The notes under the pieces: model-generated
Told to the model about the DNA's origin: nothing
The model's input: the letters and a program-made list of their open reading frames with translations, nothing else
Databases searched by the model: none
Assembly (NCBI GenBank): GCA_017853115.1
Contig: JAFMKE010000009.1
Coordinates: 1-34,553, forward strand
From: Verrucomicrobiota bacterium
GTDB taxonomy: Bacteria > Bacteroidota > Bacteroidia > Chitinophagales > UBA8649
DNA: 34,553 bases
Direction: 5' to 3'
Program-made: the position numbers and the translations under genes
In this document: positions 10,374 through 19,217 of the stretch, piece by piece
Numbering within the stretch: the first letter of the stretch is position 1
Layout: each line of letters opens with the position of its first letter

Positions 10374-11258
10374 ATGAATACTTGTATAGCTTGCGGTTCT
10401 TCCCGCTTCGAGACTCTTGTGAACTCTCAAGATTTTTGTGTTACGCAAGAAGCTTTTGATGTAAGTCGTTGTGCTTCTTGTGGTTTTGCATATACAGTAA
10501 ATGCACCCAGTCAAGATCAAATTGGTCGGTATTATGCGCATGAAGATTATGTGTCCCACACCGATACGAATGAAGGATTATTCTTTCGCATGTATCACAA
10601 AGTGCGTGAGTACATGTTAGGTCGAAAAAAAGCCTACATGGAAAATCACGCCAAGGTAAAGCGAGTTTTTGATATTGGTGCAGGTACCGGATACTTTGTT
10701 AGTTACCTGAGAAGTTGCGGTATTCATGCAGTAGGTTTTGAACCAGATTCGAATGCAAGGCAGCAAGCAAAAAAGAAATTCGATTTAGATTTGATAGATG
10801 ACATAGATGTAGTTCTTCAGGAAGCGGATAGCTTTGACGCTGTAACGCTTTGGCATGTATTAGAGCATGTCCATGATTTAAAAGGCTACTTTAAAAAGTT
10901 CAATTTGCTTTTAAAGGATGACGGCTTATTGGTTATAGCGGTTCCCAATTATACCTCCTTTGATGCGCAATTTTATAGGAAGTATTGGGCTGCTTATGAT
11001 TTACCCAAGCATCTTTGGCATTTTTCTCCTAATTCAATCCAATTACTTGCTAAAAGTGAAAGTTTTCATTTGATTAAGACTTATCCGATGCCTTTTGATC
11101 CATTTTACATCGCTTTGTTAAGTGAGGGCCACAAACAGAGTGGTAAGCTTGGTAAATTACGCGGTGTTTTTATTGGTGCAATTTCCTTTGTAAAAGGGTG
11201 GATAAAACCCTCAGTCGCCTCATCTGTTGTCTATGTATTTAAAAAAAATTTGGCCTAG
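10374..11258 (+). CDS. Class I SAM-dependent methyltransferase with N-terminal zinc-ribbon
   Basis: CIACGSS...CASCGF double CxxC, then VFDIGAGTGYFVSYLR motif I and DAVTLWHVLEHVHD. Confidence 0.85.
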   Translation: MNTCIACGSSRFETLVNSQDFCVTQEAFDVSRCASCGFAYTVNAPSQDQIGRYYAHEDYVSHTDTNEGLFFRMYHKVREYMLGRKKAYMENHAKVKRVFDIGAGTGYFVSYLRSCGIHAVGFEPDSNARQQAKKKFDLDLIDDIDVVLQEADSFDAVTLWHVLEHVHDLKGYFKKFNLLLKDDGLLVIAVPNYTSFDAQFYRKYWAAYDLPKHLWHFSPNSIQLLAKSESFHLIKTYPMPFDPFYIALLSEGHKQSGKLGKLRGVFIGAISFVKGWIKPSVASSVVYVFKKNLA

Positions 11259-11273
11259 TCTGCCAATTGCTCT

Positions 11274-12038
11274 ATGAAGAAAAAAGATATTTTTATTGGG
11301 AGACAGCCAGCAATTGAGGTTTTACGAAGTGATAAAGCGGTAGAAAAGATTTGGCTGCAAAAAGGTGCATCGGGTCCGGAGATTGATGAAATCAAGCGAT
11401 TAGCAGCTGAACGACGGATAGCGATACAGACTGTTCCTAAAGATAAAATTGCTTATATGCTGTTTCCCGTTTATCAACATCAACGTCCTAATCATCAGGG
11501 AGTGGTGGGCGTTTACGGCGAGGTACAGTATTTTAAGCTAGAAGATATATTCGATCAAGTTTTGAGTAGGGGAGAGCTTGCATTGTTTCTTGTTTTGGAC
11601 GGAGTAACAGATGTAAGAAATTTTGGAGCTATCGCACGAACGGCTGAGGCGATGGGTGTTCATGCCATAGTTGTTCAGGAAAAAGGTGTGGCTCAAATCA
11701 ACAGTGAGGCGGTGAAAGCAAGTGCTGGAGCTATACATAATGTCCCTATTTGTAGAGAAAAGAACCTGCGAGATATTTATAAGTATTTCGCACTAAATGG
11801 AGTTCAGGTGGTGGCATCTTCTCTGGATACTGAGGTTACTATTGATGAAATCGACTTTACCCTTCCTACGGCTATTGTTATGGGAAGTGAAGGGAAAGGA
11901 ATAAGCACTATGTCGAAAGATTACTCGAATAAACAGTTTATCATTCCTATGCGAGGAAATATCAATTCGTTAAATGTATCTGTTTCTGCAGGAATGATTT
12001 TGTATGAAGTTTCGAAGCAGCGAAGAGTTGGAGCATAA
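11274..12038 (+). CDS. rlmB: 23S rRNA 2'-O-ribose methyltransferase, RlmB/SpoU family
   Basis: FLVLDGVTDVRNFGAIARTAEAMGVHAIVV, VMGSEGKGIS, IPMRGNINSLNVSVSAGMILYE SpoU motifs. Confidence 0.9.
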   Translation: MKKKDIFIGRQPAIEVLRSDKAVEKIWLQKGASGPEIDEIKRLAAERRIAIQTVPKDKIAYMLFPVYQHQRPNHQGVVGVYGEVQYFKLEDIFDQVLSRGELALFLVLDGVTDVRNFGAIARTAEAMGVHAIVVQEKGVAQINSEAVKASAGAIHNVPICREKNLRDIYKYFALNGVQVVASSLDTEVTIDEIDFTLPTAIVMGSEGKGISTMSKDYSNKQFIIPMRGNINSLNVSVSAGMILYEVSKQRRVGA

Positions 12039-12122
12039 GGTAGTTTTCTTGGATAGGGAAACACTTAACCTTATGTTAACATTTTCTCGTCTAAATTTAC
12101 AGTAAAATAAATTCATTTAATC

Positions 12123-13856
12123 ATGGCCGCTTTTTTTCAAATTCTTCAAATTGCAGGAGCACTCGGTATTTTTATTTATGGGATGAAACTCATGAGCGAG
12201 GGCATTCAAAAAGCGGCTGGTGATAAGTTAAGAAAAATCCTTCGTGGAATGACTCAGAATAAAAGTCTTGGAATTTTTACAGGGTTTTTGGTTACCGCTA
12301 TGGTTCAATCCTCATCGGCTACGACGGTGATGGTGGTAAGTTTTGTTAACGCGGGTTTACTTACTCTGGCAGAGTCAATTGGTGTGATTATGGGGGCAAA
12401 CATAGGCACTACTGTGACGCTTTGGATGATAGCGCTTCTAGGTAAACTGCAAATGCAACAGGTGGCTATTGGGTTGATAGGTCTTTCGTTCCCATTTATT
12501 TTTGCAAAGAAAGAACGAACAAAGTTTATGGCTGAATTTGTTTTGGGTTTTGGTATACTTTTTATTGGTTTGGATTTTTTGAAAACAGCCGTTCCTGATA
12601 TCAAAAGCAATCCAGAAATACTATCATTTGTGCAAAACTTTACGGACATAGAAATTCCTTATGCCTCTATTTTGTTGTTTATAATTTTCGGCACCTTACT
12701 TACATTAGTTGTGCAATCTTCTAGCGCAGCAACAGCAATAACACTAACTTTATTAGGACAAGGTTGGATACCATTTGAACTGGCCTGTGCCATGGTTTTG
12801 GGAGAAAACATTGGGACTACCATAACGGCTAATATAGCCTCTTCGATTGCGAATGTGCACGCTAAACGTGCTGCTAGATTCCATTTCTTGTTCAATATCT
12901 TAGGGGTGGTTTGGATACTCATTGTATTTACTCCATTTACGGCTGCTATCGAGAAAATGTTGGATAGTAGCTTGTTCTCAAAAATGGCAAGTTTTCTCGG
13001 TGAGAATAACTTGAAAATTGGTTTGGCTATGTTCCATACTTTTTTTAATGTTATCAACGTGTTACTACTTATGTGGTTCACGGAATATATGGCTAAATGG
13101 GTAGTTAAAATGGTGCCATCTGTTTCTGATGATGATGAAGAATTTAAGTTAACCTACATTGGCACTGGCTTGCTTAGCACACCAGCATTATCCTTAGAAA
13201 ATGCTCGAAAAGAATTAGATATGTTCGCGAAAGTAGTAGATAAGATGGGTCATAGTGTTTTTGCGCTTTTCTTCGAAAAGCAAAAAAATCCACAAAAATT
13301 AATTGATAAGGTTCGTAAACTGGAGGATGTTACGGATAAACTAGATATTGAACTCACCCAATACCTAGCTAAAGTTTCAGAGTTTGATATTAATTTGGAT
13401 ACGACATTAGAAATTCGAGATATGCTAAGAATTTCGAATGATTTGGAGCGAATTGGAGACATCTATTATGAGATGACGAAGAATTTTGAGCGTTTGAGAA
13501 AAGAAACAGATGCCTTACCGGAGAATGCGAAGTCAGAGCTTGAAGATATCATGAGGTTAACTATGCATGCCTTGAAGTTGATGCGTCAGAATTTAAGTCA
13601 TGAAAAGCATAATGTTCCTCTCAAGGATATTGTGAATGCGGAAAAAGCCATTAATAAACGAAGAAAGGCCATTTTCACCAATCACTTTGAGCGTTTAGAA
13701 AAAGGAATTTATGCACCCAAAGTTGGTGTATTGTTTATCGATTTCGTGAATCGGTCAGAACGAATAGGTGACCATTGTTTAAATATCCATGAGGCCATTT
13801 TAGGTAAGTCTGATTTATTTGAAGAGTACGATAAAGTTGAAGAATCTGATAAGTAG
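12123..13856 (+). CDS. Na/Pi cotransporter family protein with C-terminal PhoU-like domain
   Basis: Repeated QSSSATT/QSSSAAT motifs within TM segments, then a helical PhoU-like tail (RISNDLERIGDIYYEM; RSERIGDHCLNIHEA). Confidence 0.92.
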   Translation: MAAFFQILQIAGALGIFIYGMKLMSEGIQKAAGDKLRKILRGMTQNKSLGIFTGFLVTAMVQSSSATTVMVVSFVNAGLLTLAESIGVIMGANIGTTVTLWMIALLGKLQMQQVAIGLIGLSFPFIFAKKERTKFMAEFVLGFGILFIGLDFLKTAVPDIKSNPEILSFVQNFTDIEIPYASILLFIIFGTLLTLVVQSSSAATAITLTLLGQGWIPFELACAMVLGENIGTTITANIASSIANVHAKRAARFHFLFNILGVVWILIVFTPFTAAIEKMLDSSLFSKMASFLGENNLKIGLAMFHTFFNVINVLLLMWFTEYMAKWVVKMVPSVSDDDEEFKLTYIGTGLLSTPALSLENARKELDMFAKVVDKMGHSVFALFFEKQKNPQKLIDKVRKLEDVTDKLDIELTQYLAKVSEFDINLDTTLEIRDMLRISNDLERIGDIYYEMTKNFERLRKETDALPENAKSELEDIMRLTMHALKLMRQNLSHEKHNVPLKDIVNAEKAINKRRKAIFTNHFERLEKGIYAPKVGVLFIDFVNRSERIGDHCLNIHEAILGKSDLFEEYDKVEESDK

Positions 13857-13934
13857 AATGAGCAGCTCATCTTACATCTCATTTATCCTTAGTTGATCAA
13901 TAGTCGTTGTCAAGGCTAACGCACATGCTACATG

Positions 13935-15167
13935 CTAATACAGTATTCTTGCGTTGATCGTATGCGGCACTGCTTTTAATGTTTCTAGCGTCTCGTCTCC
14001 CATTTGGGTACTAACATCCAACACCACATAACCTACTTTTGCATTGGTGCTAAGAAACTGGCCTAGTATGTTGACTTGGAGATCGGAAATTCTTCTGTTG
14101 ATTTCACTCAATACACCCGGAACGTTCTCATGAATGTGTAATATTCGATTGGTGTTTTCCACAGTTGGCAAGCTTAGTTCAGGCAAGGAGTGTGAGCCTA
14201 AAGTTGAACCGGTTTCTAAATATTTGATTAATTTTCCTGATACATCAAGACCAATATTCCACTGCGCTTCTTCCGTACTTCCACCGATATGAGGAGTTAA
14301 AATAACATTTGGAACATTTTGTAATGGTGAAACAAATGGGTCGCCCACTATTTTGGGTTCTTTCGGGAAAACATCTATCGCAGCTCCTGCGATGATACCC
14401 TGATCCAAAGAATTTTTGAGTGCATCAATGTCAACTACGTTTCCGCGACTCATATTGATAAGGTATTGTCCTTTTCTGAATTTACCAATCACGTCAGCAT
14501 TGAACAAATTTACAGTGGAGGGTAACGCCGGGACATGCAAAGTAATAATGTCACAAGTATTTATAATATCCGTAAGGCTGTCTGCGGCATTCGCATTTCC
14601 CAAAGGCAATTTGCTTTCAATGTCGTAGTAATAGACTTCAAGTCCGAGTGACTCAGCCAAGACGGAAACTTGTGAGCCAATGTGTCCATAGCCAATAATT
14701 CCCAGTTTTTTCCCTCTAATCTCATGGCTATCGGTACTTTCTTTTAACCAAACGCCTTTGTGGGCTGCTTCATTTTTTTCGGGGATTTTGCGAATCAACA
14801 TGATTGCGCTGGCTATAACTAACTCGGCTACTGAACGAGTATTGCTAAACGGTGCATTGAAAACCGCGATGCCTTGATCGGTGGCCGATTCTAGGTTGAC
14901 TTGATTGGTGCCTATACAAAAACAACCTACGGCCATTAATTTATCTGCAGCTTGCAGGACCTTCTCGGTGAGTTGTGTTTTTGATCGAATACCTAAAACA
15001 CGGACTTCTCGAAGGGTTTCCAAGAGCTCGTCCTCATTCAAAGCCCCGGTTAGGATCTCAACATCGGTGTAACCGGCTTTTTCGAATGCATCTTTCGCTG
15101 ACGGGCTTATACTCTCTAGTAGTAAAACTTTGATTTTTTCTTTCGGAAAGGAAGTGTGTTGACTCAT
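13935..15167 (-). CDS. serA: D-3-phosphoglycerate dehydrogenase with C-terminal ACT domain
   Basis: 410 aa; GKKLGIIGYGHIGSQVSVLAESLG NAD-binding site, NMSRGNVVDIDAL, TPHIGGSTEEAQ, ACT-type tail HENVPGVLSEINRRISD. Confidence 0.94.
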   Translation of the reverse strand: MSQHTSFPKEKIKVLLLESISPSAKDAFEKAGYTDVEILTGALNEDELLETLREVRVLGIRSKTQLTEKVLQAADKLMAVGCFCIGTNQVNLESATDQGIAVFNAPFSNTRSVAELVIASAIMLIRKIPEKNEAAHKGVWLKESTDSHEIRGKKLGIIGYGHIGSQVSVLAESLGLEVYYYDIESKLPLGNANAADSLTDIINTCDIITLHVPALPSTVNLFNADVIGKFRKGQYLINMSRGNVVDIDALKNSLDQGIIAGAAIDVFPKEPKIVGDPFVSPLQNVPNVILTPHIGGSTEEAQWNIGLDVSGKLIKYLETGSTLGSHSLPELSLPTVENTNRILHIHENVPGVLSEINRRISDLQVNILGQFLSTNAKVGYVVLDVSTQMGDETLETLKAVPHTINARILY

Positions 15168-15272
15168 GTCGAGTTAGCTTTTAAAGAATGAGTTTCAAAG
15201 ATGAGACATCCTGTATTTATTCTTTAAAATGATGTGTATTTTTTATGCAACGGGTGTGGATTACTTTTCCGA

Positions 15273-15305
15273 AGACCTGCCAAGTCTTTTAGACTTGGCA
15301 GGTCT
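15273..15305. repeat. Perfect 15-bp inverted repeat (AGACCTGCCAAGTCT-TTT-AGACTTGGCAGGTCT)
   Basis: Direct reading; lies between divergent serA and thrS. Confidence 0.95.
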
Positions 15306-15386
15306 ATAGACTGGTTTGCTGAATACTAAACAAATAATTTCCTATTCTCGCCTATTCTTTTGAAATTTGCACAAATTCGAAAATAC

Positions 15387-17315
15387 ATGAATATTACTTT
15401 TCCCGATGGTTCCGTTAGGTCTTATGACAAAGGTGTTACAGCCATAGCTATTGCTAAAGATATCAGTCACGGCCTTGCCAAAAAAGTGATGGCTGCTCGG
15501 GTTAATGGTGAAGTTAGAGATCTACTTCGCCCGATTGAAGAGGATGCGCAGCTAGAGCTTTTAACCTTTGATGATGAGGATGGTAAAAGAACCTTTTGGC
15601 ATTCATCTGCTCACCTGATGGCCGAAGCCTTAGAGAGTTTGTATCCTGGCGTAAAGCTTGGTATCGGTCCGGCTATCGATGGAGGGTTCTATTATGATAT
15701 CGATTTGGGAGATGACAGGCAGCTTGGTCAGGAAGACTTGCAGCAAATTGAAAATACCATGCGCAAGTTGGCTAAAAAGGGAAGCAAATATGAGCGTAAG
15801 GAAATTTCGAAGGCCGATGCCATTGCTTATTTCCAAGAGAAAGGTGATGAATATAAGTTAGAGCTGCTTGAAGATTTAAAAGATGGGGATATCACTTTTT
15901 ATACACAAGGTGATTTCACTGATTTGTGCCGAGGACCTCATATTCCGGGAACAGGTCAAATTAAAGCCATTAAATTATTGAATATTGCTGGGGCATATTG
16001 GAGAGGAGATGAGAAGCGCAAGCAAATGACTCGAGTGTATGGCGTAAGTTTCCCGAATAATGAAATGCTGGATGAGCATCTTCATCTATTGGAGGAAGCC
16101 AAGAAAAGGGACCATAGAAAACTTGGTGCAGAACTGGAGCTTTTTATGTTTTCAGAAAGAGTAGGTGCTGGCTTGCCTATTTGGTTGCCTAAAGGCACTG
16201 ATTTAAGAGAGCGATTAGCAAACTACCTGCGCAATGAGCAGGTGAAGCGTGGTTATCATCCTGTAGTGACACCCCACATCGGTAAGAAAGAACTTTATGT
16301 AACCAGTGGGCATTATGAAAAATATGGGGAAGATAGTTTTCAAGCCATTCATACGCCTAAAGAGGATGAGGAGTTTTTACTTAAACCCATGAACTGTCCT
16401 CATCATTGTGAGATTTATGCGCATATGCCGAAATCTTACCGTGATTTACCTTATCGTGTGGCAGAATTTGGAACAGTTTATCGATATGAACAAAGCGGAG
16501 AATTGCACGGGCTAACGCGGGTTAGAGGATTTACGCAAGATGATGCGCATATTTTTTGTACTGCAGATCAGTTGAAAGACGAGTTTTTGAATGTCTTGGA
16601 GTTAACAACTTCATTACTGAAGAAGTTAAGTTTTACGGAGTATACTGCACAAATATCGCTGCGTGACCCAGCAAATCCAGAAAAATACATTGGTAGTGCT
16701 GAGAATTGGGACAAGGCAGAGCGGGCCATTATTGAAGCTACAGCGGAAGTGGGGTTGAAAACCGTAACCGAATTAGGCGAAGCGGCTTTTTATGGTCCTA
16801 AGTTGGATTTCATGATAAAGGATGCCCTGGGAAGAAGCTGGCAGCTCGGAACTATTCAAGTTGACTATAATTTACCTGAGCGTTTTGAGCTTGAATATAT
16901 CGGAGCGGATAATGAAAAACATCGACCGGTTATGATTCATCGTGCGCCATTTGGATCTTTGGAACGTTTTACGGCAGTTCTTATCGAACATACTGGAGGA
17001 AAGTTTCCACTATGGTTAGCGCCTGATCAGGTTATCGTATTGCCAATCTCGGAAAAGTTTAATGATTACGGTCAAAAAGTGGTAGATGGACTAGTTTCTC
17101 GAGGCATTCGCGCAATTATGGATGAACGATATGAAAAGATTGGAAAGAAAATCAGAGATGCCGAAGTTAAAAAGATTCCTTATATGTGTATTATAGGTGA
17201 AAAGGAAATGATAGCTGAAGAGGTTGCTGTGCGCAAGCAGGCTGTAGGCGATATGGGTAGTCAAACTATAGATATGTTTGCTAGTATGATTTTAGCTGAA
17301 GTTGATGCTGAATAA
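15387..17315 (+). CDS. thrS: Threonine--tRNA ligase
   Basis: TGS domain ([27 protein letters not shown]), [12 protein letters not shown], class II motifs. ORF opens at 15360; MNITFPDG start at 15387 preferred. Confidence 0.96.
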   Translation: MNITFPDGSVRSYDKGVTAIAIAKDISHGLAKKVMAARVNGEVRDLLRPIEEDAQLELLTFDDEDGKRTFWHSSAHLMAEALESLYPGVKLGIGPAIDGGFYYDIDLGDDRQLGQEDLQQIENTMRKLAKKGSKYERKEISKADAIAYFQEKGDEYKLELLEDLKDGDITFYTQGDFTDLCRGPHIPGTGQIKAIKLLNIAGAYWRGDEKRKQMTRVYGVSFPNNEMLDEHLHLLEEAKKRDHRKLGAELELFMFSERVGAGLPIWLPKGTDLRERLANYLRNEQVKRGYHPVVTPHIGKKELYVTSGHYEKYGEDSFQAIHTPKEDEEFLLKPMNCPHHCEIYAHMPKSYRDLPYRVAEFGTVYRYEQSGELHGLTRVRGFTQDDAHIFCTADQLKDEFLNVLELTTSLLKKLSFTEYTAQISLRDPANPEKYIGSAENWDKAERAIIEATAEVGLKTVTELGEAAFYGPKLDFMIKDALGRSWQLGTIQVDYNLPERFELEYIGADNEKHRPVMIHRAPFGSLERFTAVLIEHTGGKFPLWLAPDQVIVLPISEKFNDYGQKVVDGLVSRGIRAIMDERYEKIGKKIRDAEVKKIPYMCIIGEKEMIAEEVAVRKQAVGDMGSQTIDMFASMILAEVDAE

Positions 17316-17422
17316 GCCTTTCATAATAAAATGATAAGCATGAAAGTATAAGAATCTGAGTTAATTTCAATAAATTGTGCACCAATTGGGGCTTCCCCGT
17401 TTTTTAAATTAAAAATTAGTAC

Positions 17423-17971
17423 TTGAGAAAATCAAATTACCGACCAAGGGTCAAGCAAGAAGACCCACACAAAATTAATGATAGAATTCGTGCTCACCGT
17501 GTGAGATTAGTAGGTGACAATGTTGAAACCGATGTATATCCGATCGAAAAGGCACGAGCGTTGGCTGAAGAGCTAGAGCTCGATTTGGTGGAAATTTCAC
17601 CCAATGCTGATCCACCAGTATGTAAGATTCTTGATTATAAAAAGTTTCTTTACGAGAAAAAGAAAAAAGAAAAGGAAATTAAAGCGAAGTCGCAGAAGAC
17701 AGTTATCAAGGAATTGCGATTCGGTCCGAATACGGATGATCATGATTTTGAGTTCAAAGCGAAGCATGGTGAGAAGTTTCTCGAAGAGGGCTCAAAGGTT
17801 AAAGCGTACGTTCACTTCAAGGGAAGATCGATTGTTTTTAAAGATAGGGGAGAGTTACTCTTACTAAAATTAGCTAAGCGTCTAGAAGATTGGGGTGCGC
17901 CCGAGCAGCTTCCCAAACTAGAAGGAAAGCGGATGATAATGGTTCTTGCACCCAAAAAGAAATCTAAATAA
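17423..17971 (+). CDS. infC: Translation initiation factor IF-3
   Basis: [18 protein letters not shown]...[20 protein letters not shown]...[14 protein letters not shown]. Apparent start codon is TTG. Confidence 0.95.
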   Translation: MRKSNYRPRVKQEDPHKINDRIRAHRVRLVGDNVETDVYPIEKARALAEELELDLVEISPNADPPVCKILDYKKFLYEKKKKEKEIKAKSQKTVIKELRFGPNTDDHDFEFKAKHGEKFLEEGSKVKAYVHFKGRSIVFKDRGELLLLKLAKRLEDWGAPEQLPKLEGKRMIMVLAPKKKSK

Positions 17972-18033
17972 AAATCCAGCTGTATACCTCATAAATTAGA
18001 AGTGTACAAAAGGTGTTTTTTCTATTTAAAGAC

Positions 18034-18064
18034 TTGTAAACTTAAAATAATAAGTGTACATTTG
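18034..18064 (+). promoter_or_regulatory. Promoter upstream of rpmI (TTG-N20-TACATTTG)
   Basis: TTG at 18034-18036, 20-bp spacer, TACATTTG at 18057-18064; matches the Bacteroidota -33/-7 architecture. Confidence 0.7.
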
Positions 18065-18084
18065 CACTCCAAAAATTTTGGATT

Positions 18085-18279
18085 ATGCCGAAGATGAAAA
18101 CAAATTCCAGTGCTAAAAAGCGTTTCAAAGTAACGGGTTCTGGTAAGATTATGCGAAGAAAAGCCTTTCATAGCCATATATTGACTAAAAAGGATAAAGA
18201 CCGTAAGAAAGGATTAACGCAAGACGCAGAAGTATTCAAAGGTGATTTACCTCGAGTGAAGAGAATGCTTTGCATGTAA
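18085..18279 (+). CDS. rpmI: 50S ribosomal protein L35
   Basis: [36 protein letters not shown]. Confidence 0.97.
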   Translation: MPKMKTNSSAKKRFKVTGSGKIMRRKAFHSHILTKKDKDRKKGLTQDAEVFKGDLPRVKRMLCM

Positions 18280-18309
18280 TATTTGTAGAAAAAGTAAAAA
18301 CTTAAAAAT

Positions 18310-18654
18310 ATGCCTAGAGCGACGAACAGACCAGCTGCGAGAGCCAAGAGAAAAGCAACCATGAAACTTGCCAAAGGTTACTTTGGTAGAAGGAAAAATG
18401 TATGGACAGTTGCAAAAAATGCTGTTGAAAAGGGGTTAAGCTATGCTTATGAGCACAGAAGACTGAAGAAAAGAGAATTCCGAACGCTTTGGATTGCTCG
18501 TATTAATGCTGCAGTTAGAGAGTACGGAATGAGCTATTCTCAATTTATGGATGGTGTACATAAAAAAGGTATTACTTTAAATAGGAAAGCTTTAGCCGAT
18601 TTGGCAATGAATGAGCCAGCGGCTTTCAAAGCAATTGTTGAAGCAGTAAAATAG
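18310..18654 (+). CDS. rplT: 50S ribosomal protein L20
   Basis: [59 protein letters not shown]. Confidence 0.97.
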   Translation: MPRATNRPAARAKRKATMKLAKGYFGRRKNVWTVAKNAVEKGLSYAYEHRRLKKREFRTLWIARINAAVREYGMSYSQFMDGVHKKGITLNRKALADLAMNEPAAFKAIVEAVK

Positions 18655-18676
18655 TCAACATAAGCAATGATATTTC

Positions 18677-18706
18677 AACCCCGATACGCAAGTGTTGGGG
18701 TTTTTT
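18677..18706 (+). terminator. Rho-independent terminator of the infC-rpmI-rplT cluster
   Basis: AACCCC...GGGGTT stem followed by TTTT. Confidence 0.75.
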
Positions 18707-18727
18707 ATTGCTAGTAAATACAAGTTG

Positions 18728-19165
18728 CTAGGATACTCTCAGTGATTTAAGCATGAAGTAGTGAGGTATGCCAACCTCCTCAAACTTTTCTCCTACCTGG
18801 ATATATCCTGAATTTCTGTAAAAGTTATATGCTGTTTCACGCGCATGACAATAAAGCTGAGAAAAGCCTTGCTCTTTCGCAAAAGCTTCGGCAGCTAGTA
18901 AAAGGTTTTTTCCTAAGCCACTACCTTGGTTTGCTTTGGCAACACAAACTTGTCTCATTTTAAGTTTGTCATCGTCCTGTGGCACCAAAATCATACATGC
19001 GATTGGATGATTATCTTCAAATATACCAAAGTGAATTTGCTCTTCTTCACCCTCCAAATCTTTACTATTTAGCACTAGACCAAGTGGAAGACGTAATTCT
19101 CTGTTACGTAAATCACAGAGTTGATGGTATAATTCGCTCGCAAAAGGCACTTGTCTTACTTGCAT
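18728..19165 (-). CDS. GNAT-family N-acetyltransferase
   Basis: 145 aa; MRQVCVAKANQGSGLGKNLLLAAEAFAKEQGFSQLYCHARETAYNFYRNSGY is a GNAT acetyl-CoA binding region. Confidence 0.88.
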   Translation of the reverse strand: MQVRQVPFASELYHQLCDLRNRELRLPLGLVLNSKDLEGEEEQIHFGIFEDNHPIACMILVPQDDDKLKMRQVCVAKANQGSGLGKNLLLAAEAFAKEQGFSQLYCHARETAYNFYRNSGYIQVGEKFEEVGIPHYFMLKSLRVS

Positions 19166-19217
19166 GGTATAAATATCCTAAAAGACTAGTAAATTTATAG
19201 CATAAATCTACTTTATT

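Noticed and set aside
12305-13462. Minus-strand ORFs inside the Na/Pi cotransporter gene
   Set aside because: Antisense shadow ORFs; the + strand gene is unambiguous.
13923-13936. Two perfect tandem ACATGCT copies at the serA 3' end
   Set aside because: Only two units, too short to call a heptamer array like the one at 33114.
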